Of a stretch of 37,590 nt of DNA, positions 1-8,167 are shown piece after piece; position 1 is the first letter of the stretch, and every line of letters starts with the position of its first letter. The notes beneath the pieces are model-generated. The model was not told the DNA's origin. It made no database searches and was given only the letters and a program-made list of their open reading frames with translations. The DNA comes from Actinomycetota bacterium (GTDB lineage: Bacteria; Actinomycetota; Acidimicrobiia; Acidimicrobiales; Ilumatobacteraceae). The stretch covers positions 1 through 37,590 of the forward strand of contig CAUJET010000057.1 in NCBI GenBank assembly GCA_963169665.1, given 5' to 3'. The translations under genes were made by a program, and so were the position numbers.

Positions 1-137
1 ACTGCCCGCCCCCCGCCCGCGGGTCATCGCCGACCCACCCCCGGTACGCACCGCCCGGCTGGTCCCAGCGGGGGGTGACGTCCGACGACCTCGCCCCGAG
101 CACCGACCTTCGTGCGGCGTTCGGCGGCGCGGGTCCC
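1..137. other. Left edge, no gene supported
   Basis: GC-rich sequence before the first gene. Open frames here lack any recognisable domain and I see no hairpin or RNA gene. The end of an upstream gene could lie outside the window. Confidence 0.5.
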
Positions 138-143
138 TACGAT
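138..143 (+). promoter_or_regulatory. Leaderless-type -10 box for the OYE gene
   Basis: TACGAT lies 7 nt before the ATG at 151 and there is no Shine-Dalgarno sequence. The spacing fits a leaderless transcript beginning at or next to the ATG. No clear -35 box is visible. Confidence 0.5.
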
Positions 144-150
144 CTGATCC

Positions 151-2109
151 ATGGCGTACCGGTACCTGTGGACCCCGCTCGAGCTCGGGCCGGTCACGAC
201 GCGCAACCGTCTCGTGTTCAGTGCCCACCTCACGAACTACGCCCGCGACGGACGCCCCACCGATCAACACGCCGCCTACTACGCGGCCCGCGCGGCGGGC
301 GGCGCCGGTCTGATCATCACCGAGGAGCACTCGACCCACCCGACCGACTGGCCGTACGAGAAGCTCATCCACGGCTTCCACCGCGACGTGATCCCCGGCT
401 ATCGGAAGATCACCGACGCGGTCCACCGCCATCGCACCCCGATCTTCGCCCAGATCAACCACAACGGCGGCCAGGCGTCGTCGATGTTCTCCCGCCTCCC
501 GGTGTGGGCCCCGTCCGCCGTGGCCGACCCGCTGTTCCGCGAGGTGCCCAAGGCCGTCGACCGTGCCGAGATCGAGGAGATCGTCGCCGGCTATGCCCTC
601 GTGGCCGAGCATTGTGCGGAGGGCGGCTTCGACGGCATCGAGCTGCAGTGCAGCCACTCATCCATCGTGCGAGGCTTCCTCTCCCCCGCCACCAACCGGC
701 GCACCGACGAGTACGGCGGCTCACTGGAGAACCGCACCCGCCTGCTCACCCAGATCGTGGCGGCCGTCCGCCACGTGATCGGCAACCGGCTCGCACTCGG
801 CGTGCGCATCTGCGGCGACGAGCTCATCGAGGGCGGCACCACCATCGACGACGCAGTCGAGATCGCCAAGATCGTCGAGGCGACCGGACACGTCGACTAC
901 ATCAACACCTCGATCGGTGTCGCCACCGCGAGCCTGTTCATGATCGAAGCGAGCATGCACATCCCGCCTGGGTACGCGATGTTCATCCCCAGCGCGTTCC
1001 GCAAGGCCGTCGATCTCCCCGTCGTCGGCGTCGGCCGCTTCAAGGATCCGCTGCAGGCCGAGCGTGCGCTCGCCGAGGGGCACTGCGATCTCGTCGGCGT
1101 CGTCCGCGGCCAGATCGCCGACGCCGACTTCGCTGCCAAGGCGCGCGCCGGCGCCACCGACGAGATCCGGCTGTGCCTCAGTTGCAACCAGGAGTGCGTC
1201 GGCCGCATGGGCCTCAACCGCTGGCTCGGCTGCATCGAGAACCCCCGCACCGGACGCGAGTCCGAGGGCGTCGGCACCGTCTCGATCACGCCACGACCCA
1301 AGCAGGTGATGGTGGTGGGCGCCGGTCCCGCCGGCCTCCAGGCTGCGATCGCCGCGGCCCGCAACGGCCACCGGGTGACCGTGTACGAGAAGGAGCCGCA
1401 GGCCGGCGGCCAGGTGCGCCTCGCGGCCAGCGTGCCCAACCGGGCCGAATTCGGCGACATGATCCGCAACCAACTGGCCGAGTGCCGCCGCCTCGGCGTC
1501 ACCATCGAGCACGGCATCGGCGTGTGGCCCGGGTTCGTCACCGAGCGGGCACCCGATCACGTCATCGTCGCCACCGGTGCTGAAGCCCAGCGCCCGTGGT
1601 GGGTGCCGGGCGACGCGTCCAACGTCCTCGACGTCCGCGAGGTGCTGTCGGGCAGCGCCGAGCGCGGGCCCGACACCGGCGACGCCGTCGTCGTCGTCGA
1701 CGAGATCGGCTTCCACCACGCCACCTCCGTCGCCGAACTGCTCGCCGACCGCGGGTGCCGTGTCGAGATCGTCACCCCTGGCATGGTCGTGGGGCAGGAC
1801 CTCGGCATCACCCTCGACATGGAGAACTGGTGGATGCGCGCCGGCGCCAAGGGCATCGTGCAGTCGACCGATCTGGTGCCGATGGGCCTCGCCGGCAGCG
1901 AGCTCACCCTGCTGCACCACCCGACGGGCACGAACCAGACCCGCCACCTCGACTGGCTCGTGCTCGCCGTGCCCGCCAACCCGGTCGAGTGGCTCTACCA
2001 CGATCTCGTCGCGGCAGGCGTGAGTGTCGAGCGCGTCGGCGACTGCGTGGCCCCCCGGCGCGCCCATGCCGCGATCGTCGAGGGCGAGCGCGCCGGCGCC
2101 GCCGTCTGA
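151..2109 (+). CDS. FadH/OYE-family NADH:flavin oxidoreductase (mycofactocin-associated type)
   Basis: 652 aa, the usual length for 2,4-dienoyl-CoA reductase / old yellow enzyme fusions. Residues about 1-370 form the FMN-binding TIM barrel (GGSLENRTR motif near residue 190). Cys342, Cys345, Cys349 and Cys361 match the 4Fe-4S cluster of this family. Residues about 385-652 are an NAD(P)/FAD Rossmann module with GAGPAG at 390-395. Family knowledge: these enzymes pass hydride from NAD(P)H through FAD, Fe-S and FMN to an activated alkene. The sequence resembles the subgroup annotated as mycofactocin system FadH/OYE oxidoreductase, which fits mftE/mftF 11 kb away. The substrate is unknown. The ATG at 151 is supported by a -10 box 7 nt upstream. 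purE follows after 18 bp. Confidence 0.87.
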   Translation: MAYRYLWTPLELGPVTTRNRLVFSAHLTNYARDGRPTDQHAAYYAARAAGGAGLIITEEHSTHPTDWPYEKLIHGFHRDVIPGYRKITDAVHRHRTPIFAQINHNGGQASSMFSRLPVWAPSAVADPLFREVPKAVDRAEIEEIVAGYALVAEHCAEGGFDGIELQCSHSSIVRGFLSPATNRRTDEYGGSLENRTRLLTQIVAAVRHVIGNRLALGVRICGDELIEGGTTIDDAVEIAKIVEATGHVDYINTSIGVATASLFMIEASMHIPPGYAMFIPSAFRKAVDLPVVGVGRFKDPLQAERALAEGHCDLVGVVRGQIADADFAAKARAGATDEIRLCLSCNQECVGRMGLNRWLGCIENPRTGRESEGVGTVSITPRPKQVMVVGAGPAGLQAAIAAARNGHRVTVYEKEPQAGGQVRLAASVPNRAEFGDMIRNQLAECRRLGVTIEHGIGVWPGFVTERAPDHVIVATGAEAQRPWWVPGDASNVLDVREVLSGSAERGPDTGDAVVVVDEIGFHHATSVAELLADRGCRVEIVTPGMVVGQDLGITLDMENWWMRAGAKGIVQSTDLVPMGLAGSELTLLHHPTGTNQTRHLDWLVLAVPANPVEWLYHDLVAAGVSVERVGDCVAPRRAHAAIVEGERAGAAV

Positions 2110-2114
2110 CCGGG

Positions 2115-2120
2115 CAGACT
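2115..2120 (+). promoter_or_regulatory. Possible -10 box for purE
   Basis: CAGACT, 7 nt before the GTG at 2128. The same hexamer occurs 6 nt before the GTG at 9120. It would give purE-purK a promoter of their own in addition to read-through from the OYE gene. Confidence 0.35.
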
Positions 2121-2127
2121 GCGTGAC

Positions 2128-2670
2128 GTGAGCACCTCCCCTTCACCCGCGCCGGCACCTGCACCTGCGCCGCTCGTCGCGGTCGTGATGGGCAGCAGCA
2201 GCGACTGGCCGACCATGGCGAAGGCGGTGGAAGTGCTCGAACACTTCGGCGTGCCGCACCACGTGCAGGTCTTGTCGGCACATCGCATGCCCGACGAGAT
2301 GTTCGCCTTCGCCGAGCAGGCGCAGGCCGCCGGCTACCGCGCCATCATCGCCGGCGCCGGCGGTGCGGCGCACCTGCCCGGCATGCTCGCCGCGAAGACC
2401 ACGGTGCCCGTGCTCGGGGTGCCGGTGGCGTCCCGCCATCTGTCGGGTCTCGACTCGCTGTACTCGATCGTGCAGATGCCTGCCGGCATCCCGGTGGCCA
2501 CGTTCGCCATCGGCGAGGCAGGAGCGACCAATGCCGCACTGTTCGCCGTCGCTCTGCTCGCGGCCGACAGTCCACTGGACGGCCCGCCGGACGGGCTCCG
2601 CGACAGGCTCCTCGCCGACCGGCAGCGCCGCCACGACGAGGCCGCCGGCAGCTCGGTCCCACCGGCATGA
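2128..2670 (+). CDS. purE: N5-carboxyaminoimidazole ribonucleotide mutase PurE
   Basis: 180 aa, class I PurE. It converts N5-CAIR to CAIR in de novo purine synthesis, using the product of PurK encoded next. The motif [10 protein letters not shown] at residues 21-30 and SAHRMPDEM with His52 are the phosphate/substrate-binding and catalytic signatures. [12 protein letters not shown] follows near residue 75. The first 15 residues are an Ala-Pro-rich tail not needed for the fold. The GTG start is preceded by CAGACT 7 nt upstream. The stop overlaps the purK start by 4 bp (ATGA), implying translational coupling. Confidence 0.96.
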   Translation: MSTSPSPAPAPAPAPLVAVVMGSSSDWPTMAKAVEVLEHFGVPHHVQVLSAHRMPDEMFAFAEQAQAAGYRAIIAGAGGAAHLPGMLAAKTTVPVLGVPVASRHLSGLDSLYSIVQMPAGIPVATFAIGEAGATNAALFAVALLAADSPLDGPPDGLRDRLLADRQRRHDEAAGSSVPPA

Positions 2671-3860
2671 CCACGGCCGCACCCGACCAGCCGGGCGACG
2701 GCTCGGCACCGATCCTGCCGCCGGCCACGATCGGGGTGCTCGGCGGCGGACAGCTCGGGCGCTACTTCGTGATGGCCGCGCGCACGATGGGCTACCGAAC
2801 GATGGTGCTGGAACCCGATCCCGACGCACCCGCCGGCGCCGCGGCCGATGTCCACCTCGCGGCCCCGTACGACGACCGCGATGCGCTCGGACGACTCGGC
2901 AGGGAGTGCGCGGTGGTCACCACCGAGTTCGAGAACCCGCCCGCAGCCGCCCTCGCTGCGCTCGCGACGTCGACCATCGTCCGGCCGTCCCCGGCGGCGA
3001 TCGCGACCATGCAGGACCGTCGCACGGAGAAGGCCTTCCTCACGGGTGCCGGCGTCCCGGTCGCCCCGTACGCCGTGGTCGACACGGCGGACGACCTGCG
3101 CACGCCGATGGCCGAGCGTGGCGTCGCCTTCCCCGCGATCGTCAAGACCGCACGGCTCGGCTACGACGGCAAGGGTCAGGTCACCGTCGCCGACGACCGC
3201 GAGCTCGCGGACGCGTGGTACGAGCTCGGCGAGGTCGGCTGCGTCGTCGAACAGCGGCTGCCCCTCCAGCAGGAGGTGTCGGTGGTGCTCGCACGCGGCG
3301 TCGACGGCCGCTGCGCGGTGCACCCCACGGTCGCCAACACCCACGTGCGCGGCATCCTCGATCTCACGGTCGTCCCGGCCCAGACCTCCGACCACGTCGC
3401 CGAGCAGGCGGTGGTCCTCGCCACATCGATCGCGGTCGCGCTCGACTACGTGGGCGTGCTCGCGGTGGAGATGTTCGTGGTCGACGGCGAACTGCTGGTG
3501 AACGAACTCGCACCCCGGCCGCACAACAGCGGTCACTGGACCCTCGACGCCGCGGCGACCAGCCAGTTCGAACAGCAGGTCAGGGCGGTGTGCGGCCTCC
3601 CGCTCGGCGACCCGTCGCTCGTGGCGTCCGGTGCTGCCATGGTGAACCTGCTCGGTGACGAGTGGGCAGGCGGCGATCCCGACTGGACCAAAGCGCTCGC
3701 CGGCGGTGGATCGCACCTCCACCTCTACGGCAAGGCCGAGCCTCGGCCGGGCCGCAAGATGGGCCACCTCACGGTCACGGCGACCACGCCCACCGATGCG
3801 GCCGACCTCGCACTAGCCTTGCGCCGTCATGCTCGCCGGGATCTTCAGCTGGGTCACTGA
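2667..3860 (+). CDS. purK: N5-carboxyaminoimidazole ribonucleotide synthase PurK
   Basis: 397 aa ATP-grasp enzyme. It makes N5-CAIR from AIR, ATP and bicarbonate, feeding PurE. It has an N-terminal Rossmann-like start ([12 protein letters not shown], residues about 23-34), the glycine-rich ATP-binding stretch [12 protein letters not shown] near residue 160, and the Mg/ATP signature [14 protein letters not shown] near residue 280. The start overlaps purE by 4 bp. The last 32 bp overlap the following dedA-like gene, so that gene's promoter lies inside purK. The extreme C-terminus is read from this overlap and looks slightly extended. Confidence 0.96.
   Translation: MTTAAPDQPGDGSAPILPPATIGVLGGGQLGRYFVMAARTMGYRTMVLEPDPDAPAGAAADVHLAAPYDDRDALGRLGRECAVVTTEFENPPAAALAALATSTIVRPSPAAIATMQDRRTEKAFLTGAGVPVAPYAVVDTADDLRTPMAERGVAFPAIVKTARLGYDGKGQVTVADDRELADAWYELGEVGCVVEQRLPLQQEVSVVLARGVDGRCAVHPTVANTHVRGILDLTVVPAQTSDHVAEQAVVLATSIAVALDYVGVLAVEMFVVDGELLVNELAPRPHNSGHWTLDAAATSQFEQQVRAVCGLPLGDPSLVASGAAMVNLLGDEWAGGDPDWTKALAGGGSHLHLYGKAEPRPGRKMGHLTVTATTPTDAADLALALRRHARRDLQLGH
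3814..3819 (+). promoter_or_regulatory. -10 box for the DedA gene, inside purK
   Basis: TAGCCT, 9 nt before the ATG at 3829 and within the 3' end of purK. It is consistent with an internal leaderless promoter that frees dedA from purEK transcription. Confidence 0.35.
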
Positions 3861-4497
3861 CCTCACCGATGCGCTCGGCGACTGGGCGTCGAACTGGTGG
3901 TTCCTCGGTGCCGTGTTCGCCATCGCCTTCTTCGACTCGATCATCCCGATCGTGCCCAGCGAGACCACGGTCATCATCGCCGGCGTCGCGGTCAGCACCG
4001 GCGAGGCGCCGTATTCGCTGTGGATGGTGATCCTCTGCGGTGCGGTGGGCGCCTTCCTCGGTGACAACACGGCCTACGGGATCGGGCGGGGATTCGCCAC
4101 CCGGTTCGAGCGACGGGCCGAACGCAAGCCGAAGTTCGCCGCACGCCTCGCCTGGGCGGCCGAACAGATCCGTGAGCGAGGCGGTCTGCTGCTGATCACC
4201 GCACGGTTCATCCCCGGCGGACGCACGGTGCTCACCCTGTCGAGCGGTATCACCCGACAACCGCGCCTCTGGTTCGTCAGCTGGGTCGCCATCGCCTGCA
4301 CCATCTGGGCCTCCTATGCGGCCGGGCTCGCGTACGTCGTCGGCCAGCCGTTCAAGGACAACCACACCGCCGCGTTCCTCGTCGCGTTCGGCACGGCGCT
4401 GTCGATCAATGTGGTCATCGAAGTGGTGCGTCACCTGCGCGCCAAGCGTCGGGCCGAGTCGCTCGACGCCGTCGATTCGGTGGGGCCCAGCCGCTGA
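3829..4497 (+). CDS. DedA / VTT-domain membrane protein
   Basis: 222 aa integral membrane protein of the DedA (SNARE-associated, VTT) family, whose members act in envelope lipid transport and membrane-potential homeostasis. Hydrophobic segments lie near residues 22-50, 62-85, 118-140, 150-170 and 180-198. The family motif is visible as F-x-D-S-x-x-P-x-x-P-S-E near residue 35 and GDNTAYGIGR near residue 80. A second motif, ARFIPGGRTVLT, lies near residue 125. The C-terminus is basic and presumably cytoplasmic. It overlaps purK by 32 bp. The exact substrate is not inferable. Confidence 0.88.
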   Translation: MLAGIFSWVTDLTDALGDWASNWWFLGAVFAIAFFDSIIPIVPSETTVIIAGVAVSTGEAPYSLWMVILCGAVGAFLGDNTAYGIGRGFATRFERRAERKPKFAARLAWAAEQIRERGGLLLITARFIPGGRTVLTLSSGITRQPRLWFVSWVAIACTIWASYAAGLAYVVGQPFKDNHTAAFLVAFGTALSINVVIEVVRHLRAKRRAESLDAVDSVGPSR

Positions 4498-4540
4498 GAC
4501 AGGCCGGCGCGATCCGACGCACCGGGCCGACGCCGCTTCC

Positions 4541-4546
4541 TACACT
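4541..4546 (+). promoter_or_regulatory. Leaderless-type -10 box for the DUF3291-GNAT gene
   Basis: TACACT, 7 nt before the GTG at 4554, with no ribosome-binding site between. It supports GTG 4554 as the start. Confidence 0.5.
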
Positions 4547-4553
4547 CGGCGAC

Positions 4554-5519
4554 GTGATCCCCCACACGGACCCCACCGCGTCGCCGGCACCCGCCGGGCC
4601 GCCCGAGTTGCACGTCGCTCAGCTCAACGTCGCCACGCTGCGCGCACCGATCGACCATCCCGCCACCCGCGAGTTCCAGGACGGTCTCGCACCGATCAAC
4701 GCGCTGGCCGAGGCCTCGCCCGGGTACGTTTGGCGGCTGCAGTCCGACGAGGGGGACGCCACCTCGTTCAAGGTGTCCGACGATCCGAACACCATCATCA
4801 ACCTCACGGTGTGGTCGTCGATGGACGCGTTGTTCGACTTCGCCTACCGCTCCGCCCACCGCGACTTCCTGCGCCGCAAGCACGAGTGGTTCGTCGACGT
4901 GAACCGGCGGGCGGCGGTCTGGCACGTGCGGGCGGGCACGGTCCCGAGCGTCGACGACGCGCTGTCGCGGCTCGGGTTCATCGACACCTTCGGCGAGACG
5001 GCGTTCGCGTTCGGCACGATCCCGGGCTCCGAGGGCCGCCGTCGACCCACCCTGTTCGTCGACGACCACCCCCTGTTGCACCCGGTGTCGCAGTCGCTGA
5101 TCGCCGAGCTGAACGCAGAGCTGTCGACGTACCCCGGCGACCACTTCTTCTCGCTCGACGCGGAGGAGGTCTCGCCCGACCGGGGCTGTTTCCTCGTGGC
5201 CTGGCTCGACGGCACCCCGGTCGGCTGCGGGGCGATCCGCATGCTCGACGACGAACCCGGGGAACCCACCCGGCGCGCCGAGGTGAAGCGGATGTACGCG
5301 CGTCCCGACGGCCGGGGGCACAAGATCGGGGCGGCCGTGCTCCACCAGTTGGAGCGACGGGCGCGAGCGCTGGGCGCGACCACGCTCGTGCTCGAGACCG
5401 CCGACTACCTGCCCGCCGCCATCGGGCTGTACACCAAGGTCGGCTTCGAACGTCGGGCCCCGTGGGGCGAGTACGTGCACAGCAACGCCAGCGCGTGTTT
5501 CGCCAAGCCGCTGGCCTGA
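4554..5519 (+). CDS. DUF3291-GNAT acetyltransferase fusion
   Basis: 321 aa. Residues about 20-120 resemble DUF3291: HVAQLNVATLRAPIDHP at the start, then NPTIINLTVWSSMDALFDF-like sequence and an HRDFLRRKHEWF stretch, giving the dimeric alpha/beta-barrel-like fold of that family. Residues about 165-321 are a GNAT N-acetyltransferase with the acetyl-CoA loop RPDGRGHKIGAAVL and the C-terminal LYTKVGFERR motif. Known: GNATs transfer acetyl groups to amines, and DUF3291 proteins have no assigned function. Inference: the DUF3291 half may bind a small ligand or serve as a second catalytic module. It stands alone, between dedA and the fix operon, with its own promoter. The substrate is unknown. Confidence 0.82.
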   Translation: MIPHTDPTASPAPAGPPELHVAQLNVATLRAPIDHPATREFQDGLAPINALAEASPGYVWRLQSDEGDATSFKVSDDPNTIINLTVWSSMDALFDFAYRSAHRDFLRRKHEWFVDVNRRAAVWHVRAGTVPSVDDALSRLGFIDTFGETAFAFGTIPGSEGRRRPTLFVDDHPLLHPVSQSLIAELNAELSTYPGDHFFSLDAEEVSPDRGCFLVAWLDGTPVGCGAIRMLDDEPGEPTRRAEVKRMYARPDGRGHKIGAAVLHQLERRARALGATTLVLETADYLPAAIGLYTKVGFERRAPWGEYVHSNASACFAKPLA

Positions 5520-5589
5520 TCGCCCCGCCCCGACCCGCGCCCGACGTGACCGATGAGGCCCCGCACGGTCGAGGCGGTCGGACAGCCGG

Positions 5590-5620
5590 TTGCCCACCTC
5601 GCTCCCGGTGCTTCTAACCT
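5590..5620 (+). promoter_or_regulatory. Promoter of the fixBCXA operon
   Basis: TAACCT at 5615-5620 lies 6 nt before the GTG start of fixB. TTGCCC at 5590-5595 is a possible -35 element with a somewhat long 19-nt spacer. The arrangement implies a leaderless mRNA. Confidence 0.5.
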
Positions 5621-5626
5621 GACGAC

Positions 5627-6556
5627 GTGCTGGCCGTGATCCCCGTTCGAGATGGCGCGCTGCCTGCGGGAGCCACCGAAGCCGCAGACGAGTGCGGTCG
5701 ACGAGCGTTGCTCGTCGGTCACCAGGTCGAACACGCCACCACGCACCTGTCGGGCGAGGTGATCCTCTGCGAGGTCGGCGAGTACCGGCCGGGTGCGTGG
5801 GCCGACGCCCTCGCTCGGGCGCTCGCCGACGAGCCGATCATCGTCCTGCCGGCCTCCCCGGACGGACGCGACCTCGGGCCGCGCCTCGCGGCAGCCCTCG
5901 ACCGCCCGTTCTTCGCCGGGGCGACCGAGATCACCGACCGCACGGTCGTCGTGCCCCGCGACGGCGGTCGTGCGATGCACACGATGCCCGCGCCGCCCCG
6001 GCTGGTCGCCACGCTCCAGGTGGGCATCCGCGGCCAGGAGCCCGCCGGTGACGCGGCGACGGTCACGTCGATGTCGCTCGACCTCGATCCGGGCGGGATC
6101 CCGATCGCCGATGCGCACGTCGAGCGGGTGCTCGCACCCGATGCGGCGACGATCGATCTCGCCGAGGCCGGTCGCATCGTCGGCGGCGGTGCCGGCCTGC
6201 GCTCGGCCGACCAGTTCGACCGGCTCGCCGAGCTGGGCGACCGACTCGGCGCCAGCGTCGGCGCCACCCGCGTCATCACCGACCGCGGATGGGTCGGCCA
6301 CGAACGCCAGATCGGCACCACCGGCGTCGTCGTCGCCCCCGAGCTCTACCTCGCGTTCGGCATCAGCGGCGCGGTACAGCACACCAGCGGCCTGGGCCAC
6401 CCAGACCACGTGATCAGCGTGAACGTCGACGCCCACTGCCCGATGATGCAGCTCGCCGATCTCGGCGTCGTCGCCGATGCCAACGTGGTCCTCGACGAGC
6501 TGCTGTCGCTCCTGTCGGCTCAGGCGGCGACCGAGGGGGTGCGCCCCGATGCCTGA
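5627..6556 (+). CDS. fixB: Electron transfer flavoprotein alpha subunit (FixB/EtfA)
   Basis: 309 aa. Alpha subunit of an electron-transfer flavoprotein and the FAD-binding partner of the beta subunit encoded at 8164. The C-terminal third carries the family's FAD signature: FGISGAVQHTSG near residue 245, followed by a region that aligns with the IxVNxDxxAPxxQxADxGVVxD block of EtfA (here VNVDAHCPMMQLADLGVV). The N-terminal half is the variable alpha/beta domain. The GTG start follows a -10 box by 6 nt. The gene overlaps fixC by 8 bp. With fixC, fixX and fixA it forms the Fix/ETF module that passes electrons between dehydrogenases, ferredoxin and quinone. The mycofactocin link is inferred from neighbours. 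Confidence 0.92.
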   Translation: MLAVIPVRDGALPAGATEAADECGRRALLVGHQVEHATTHLSGEVILCEVGEYRPGAWADALARALADEPIIVLPASPDGRDLGPRLAAALDRPFFAGATEITDRTVVVPRDGGRAMHTMPAPPRLVATLQVGIRGQEPAGDAATVTSMSLDLDPGGIPIADAHVERVLAPDAATIDLAEAGRIVGGGAGLRSADQFDRLAELGDRLGASVGATRVITDRGWVGHERQIGTTGVVVAPELYLAFGISGAVQHTSGLGHPDHVISVNVDAHCPMMQLADLGVVADANVVLDELLSLLSAQAATEGVRPDA

Positions 6557-7859
6557 GACACCGGACGTCGACGTCATCGTGGTGGGGGCGGGCCCCGCCG
6601 GCGCCTGCGCATCGATCGAGCTCGCGCGGGCCGGTCTCCAGGTGGTCCTGCTCGAACGCGGGCCGTTCCCCGGCAGCAAGAACATGTATGGCGGTGTCGT
6701 GTACCCCCGCATCCTCGACGAGCTCATCCCGAACTGGTGGGACGAGGCGCCCGTGCAACGGTGGGTCACCCGCCGGTCCACCATGGTGCTCACACCCACG
6801 CAGGCGCTCACCGTCGATTTCCGCAGCACGGCGTGGGGAGCGCCGCCGTACAACGGCGCGACCGCCTACCGCCCCGACTTCGACCACTGGCTCGCCAGTC
6901 ACGCTGAGGCGGCCGGTGCGCAGGTGCTGTGCAGCACCACCGTGGTGGGCCTGCTCCGCGACGCGAACGGCCGGGTCGTCGGCGTCCGCACCGACCGTCC
7001 AGACGGCGACCTGCGAGCGAGGCTCGTGATCGCCTGCGACGGCGTGAACAGCTTCGTCGCCAAGGAGGCCGGTCTGCATCCGCCGGTCGACGCCGCGAAC
7101 TACACGCTCGGGGTGAAGGAGACGCTCGCGCTGCCCAAGGAGGTCATCGACGAGCGGTTCGGCGTGCGCGGCCGTGAGGGCGTCGACATCGAGATCCTCG
7201 GCGGCACCGGCGGCGTGAACGGCGGCGGATTCGTCTACACCAACCTCGACACGATCGCGATCGGCGCCGTGCTCAAGCTCCCCAAGCTGGCGGCGCAGAA
7301 GCGTCGGCCCGAGGAGATCATCGCCGGACTGAAGGCCCATCCGGCGATCGCACCGCTCGTCGAGGGTGCCGAGCTGAAGGAGTACTCGGCGCACGTGATC
7401 CCCGAGGCAGGCCTCGCGATGATGCCCAAGCTGACCGGCGACGGCCTGCTCGTGGCCGGCGACGCCGCGGCGATGTGCCTCGCGGCAGGCATCTGGCTCG
7501 AGGGCGTCAACTTCGCGATGGCCAGCGGCATGTACGCCGGCCGCGCCGCGATCGACGCGATCCGGGCCGGCGACGTGTCGACCGCCGGGCTCGCCGGGTA
7601 CGAACGGCGGCTCTCGGAGACGTTCGTGCTGCGCGACCACCGCAAGCTCAAGCGGGCGCCGCACCTCGTGCTCAGCGACCGTGTGCAGCACGTGTACCCC
7701 GAGCTGATCACGAGCGTGGCCGAGCGCATGTTCCGGGTCGACAACCCGGAACCGAAGCCGGGTCTGCGCCGCATCGTCACGTCCGAGCGCAAGCGGCTCG
7801 GCATCCGCCGCCGCGACCTCGCCCGTGACGGCCTCGACGGATTCCGGAGCTTCGGATGA
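6549..7859 (+). CDS. fixC: FixC-type ETF-quinone oxidoreductase flavoprotein
   Basis: 436 aa FAD-dependent oxidoreductase of the FixC / ETF:ubiquinone oxidoreductase family. The N-terminal dinucleotide-binding motif VGAGPAGACASIELARAG lies near residues 13-30, followed by GSKNMYGG, a hallmark of FixC. The second FAD motif GDGLLVAGDAAAMC lies near residue 297. FixC lacks the Fe-S domain of long ETF-QO, which is supplied by FixX, encoded directly downstream (4-bp ATGA overlap). The ATG at 6549 begins inside the last codons of fixB. An upstream in-frame ATG at 6477 would overlap fixB by 80 bp and add unrelated residues, so I reject it. Role: reoxidises ETF and delivers electrons to the membrane quinone pool. 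Confidence 0.93.
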   Translation: MPETPDVDVIVVGAGPAGACASIELARAGLQVVLLERGPFPGSKNMYGGVVYPRILDELIPNWWDEAPVQRWVTRRSTMVLTPTQALTVDFRSTAWGAPPYNGATAYRPDFDHWLASHAEAAGAQVLCSTTVVGLLRDANGRVVGVRTDRPDGDLRARLVIACDGVNSFVAKEAGLHPPVDAANYTLGVKETLALPKEVIDERFGVRGREGVDIEILGGTGGVNGGGFVYTNLDTIAIGAVLKLPKLAAQKRRPEEIIAGLKAHPAIAPLVEGAELKEYSAHVIPEAGLAMMPKLTGDGLLVAGDAAAMCLAAGIWLEGVNFAMASGMYAGRAAIDAIRAGDVSTAGLAGYERRLSETFVLRDHRKLKRAPHLVLSDRVQHVYPELITSVAERMFRVDNPEPKPGLRRIVTSERKRLGIRRRDLARDGLDGFRSFG

Positions 7860-8167
7860 CCCACATCGAACGCGACCACACCTGGCCCGAGATCTCGTTC
7901 CAGGACCGCATGGACACGGTCCGGTTCGATGTGCACGAGCGCGCCCACATCACCGTCGACGGCCGCACGTGCGAGGGCTGCAGCACGCAGGCGTGCGTGG
8001 TCGCGTGCCCCGCCAACCTGTTCGTGCCCACCAGCGACGGCGGCATCGTCTTCAACTACGAGCAGTGCTTCGAGTGCGGCACCTGTTACCTCGTGTGCAA
8101 CGAGGAGGGCGCCATCACCTGGACCTACCCCGACGGCGGCCACGGCGTCGTCTTCCGTCGCACGTGA
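7856..8167 (+). CDS. fixX: FixX ferredoxin-like protein
   Basis: 103 aa. A small Fe-S protein with two cysteine groups: CEGCSTQACVVACP near residues 42-55 and CFECGTCYLVC near residues 75-85. The second group is a classic 4Fe-4S ligand set ending the electron path of FixC. Family knowledge: FixX serves FixC as the Fe-S domain that is fused in the single-chain ETF-QO. The start overlaps fixC by 4 bp (ATGA) and the stop overlaps fixA by 4 bp (GTGA). Confidence 0.92.
   Translation: MTHIERDHTWPEISFQDRMDTVRFDVHERAHITVDGRTCEGCSTQACVVACPANLFVPTSDGGIVFNYEQCFECGTCYLVCNEEGAITWTYPDGGHGVVFRRT

Noticed and set aside
721..2067. 448-codon open frame on the minus strand under the OYE gene
   Set aside because: Antisense shadow caused by high GC at third positions. 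The plus-strand protein has clear domains and the antisense product has none.
2334..3767. 477-codon minus-strand open frame under purE/purK
   Set aside because: Composition (His/Arg/Glu/Val-rich with no motif) is typical of an antisense shadow of a GC-rich gene.
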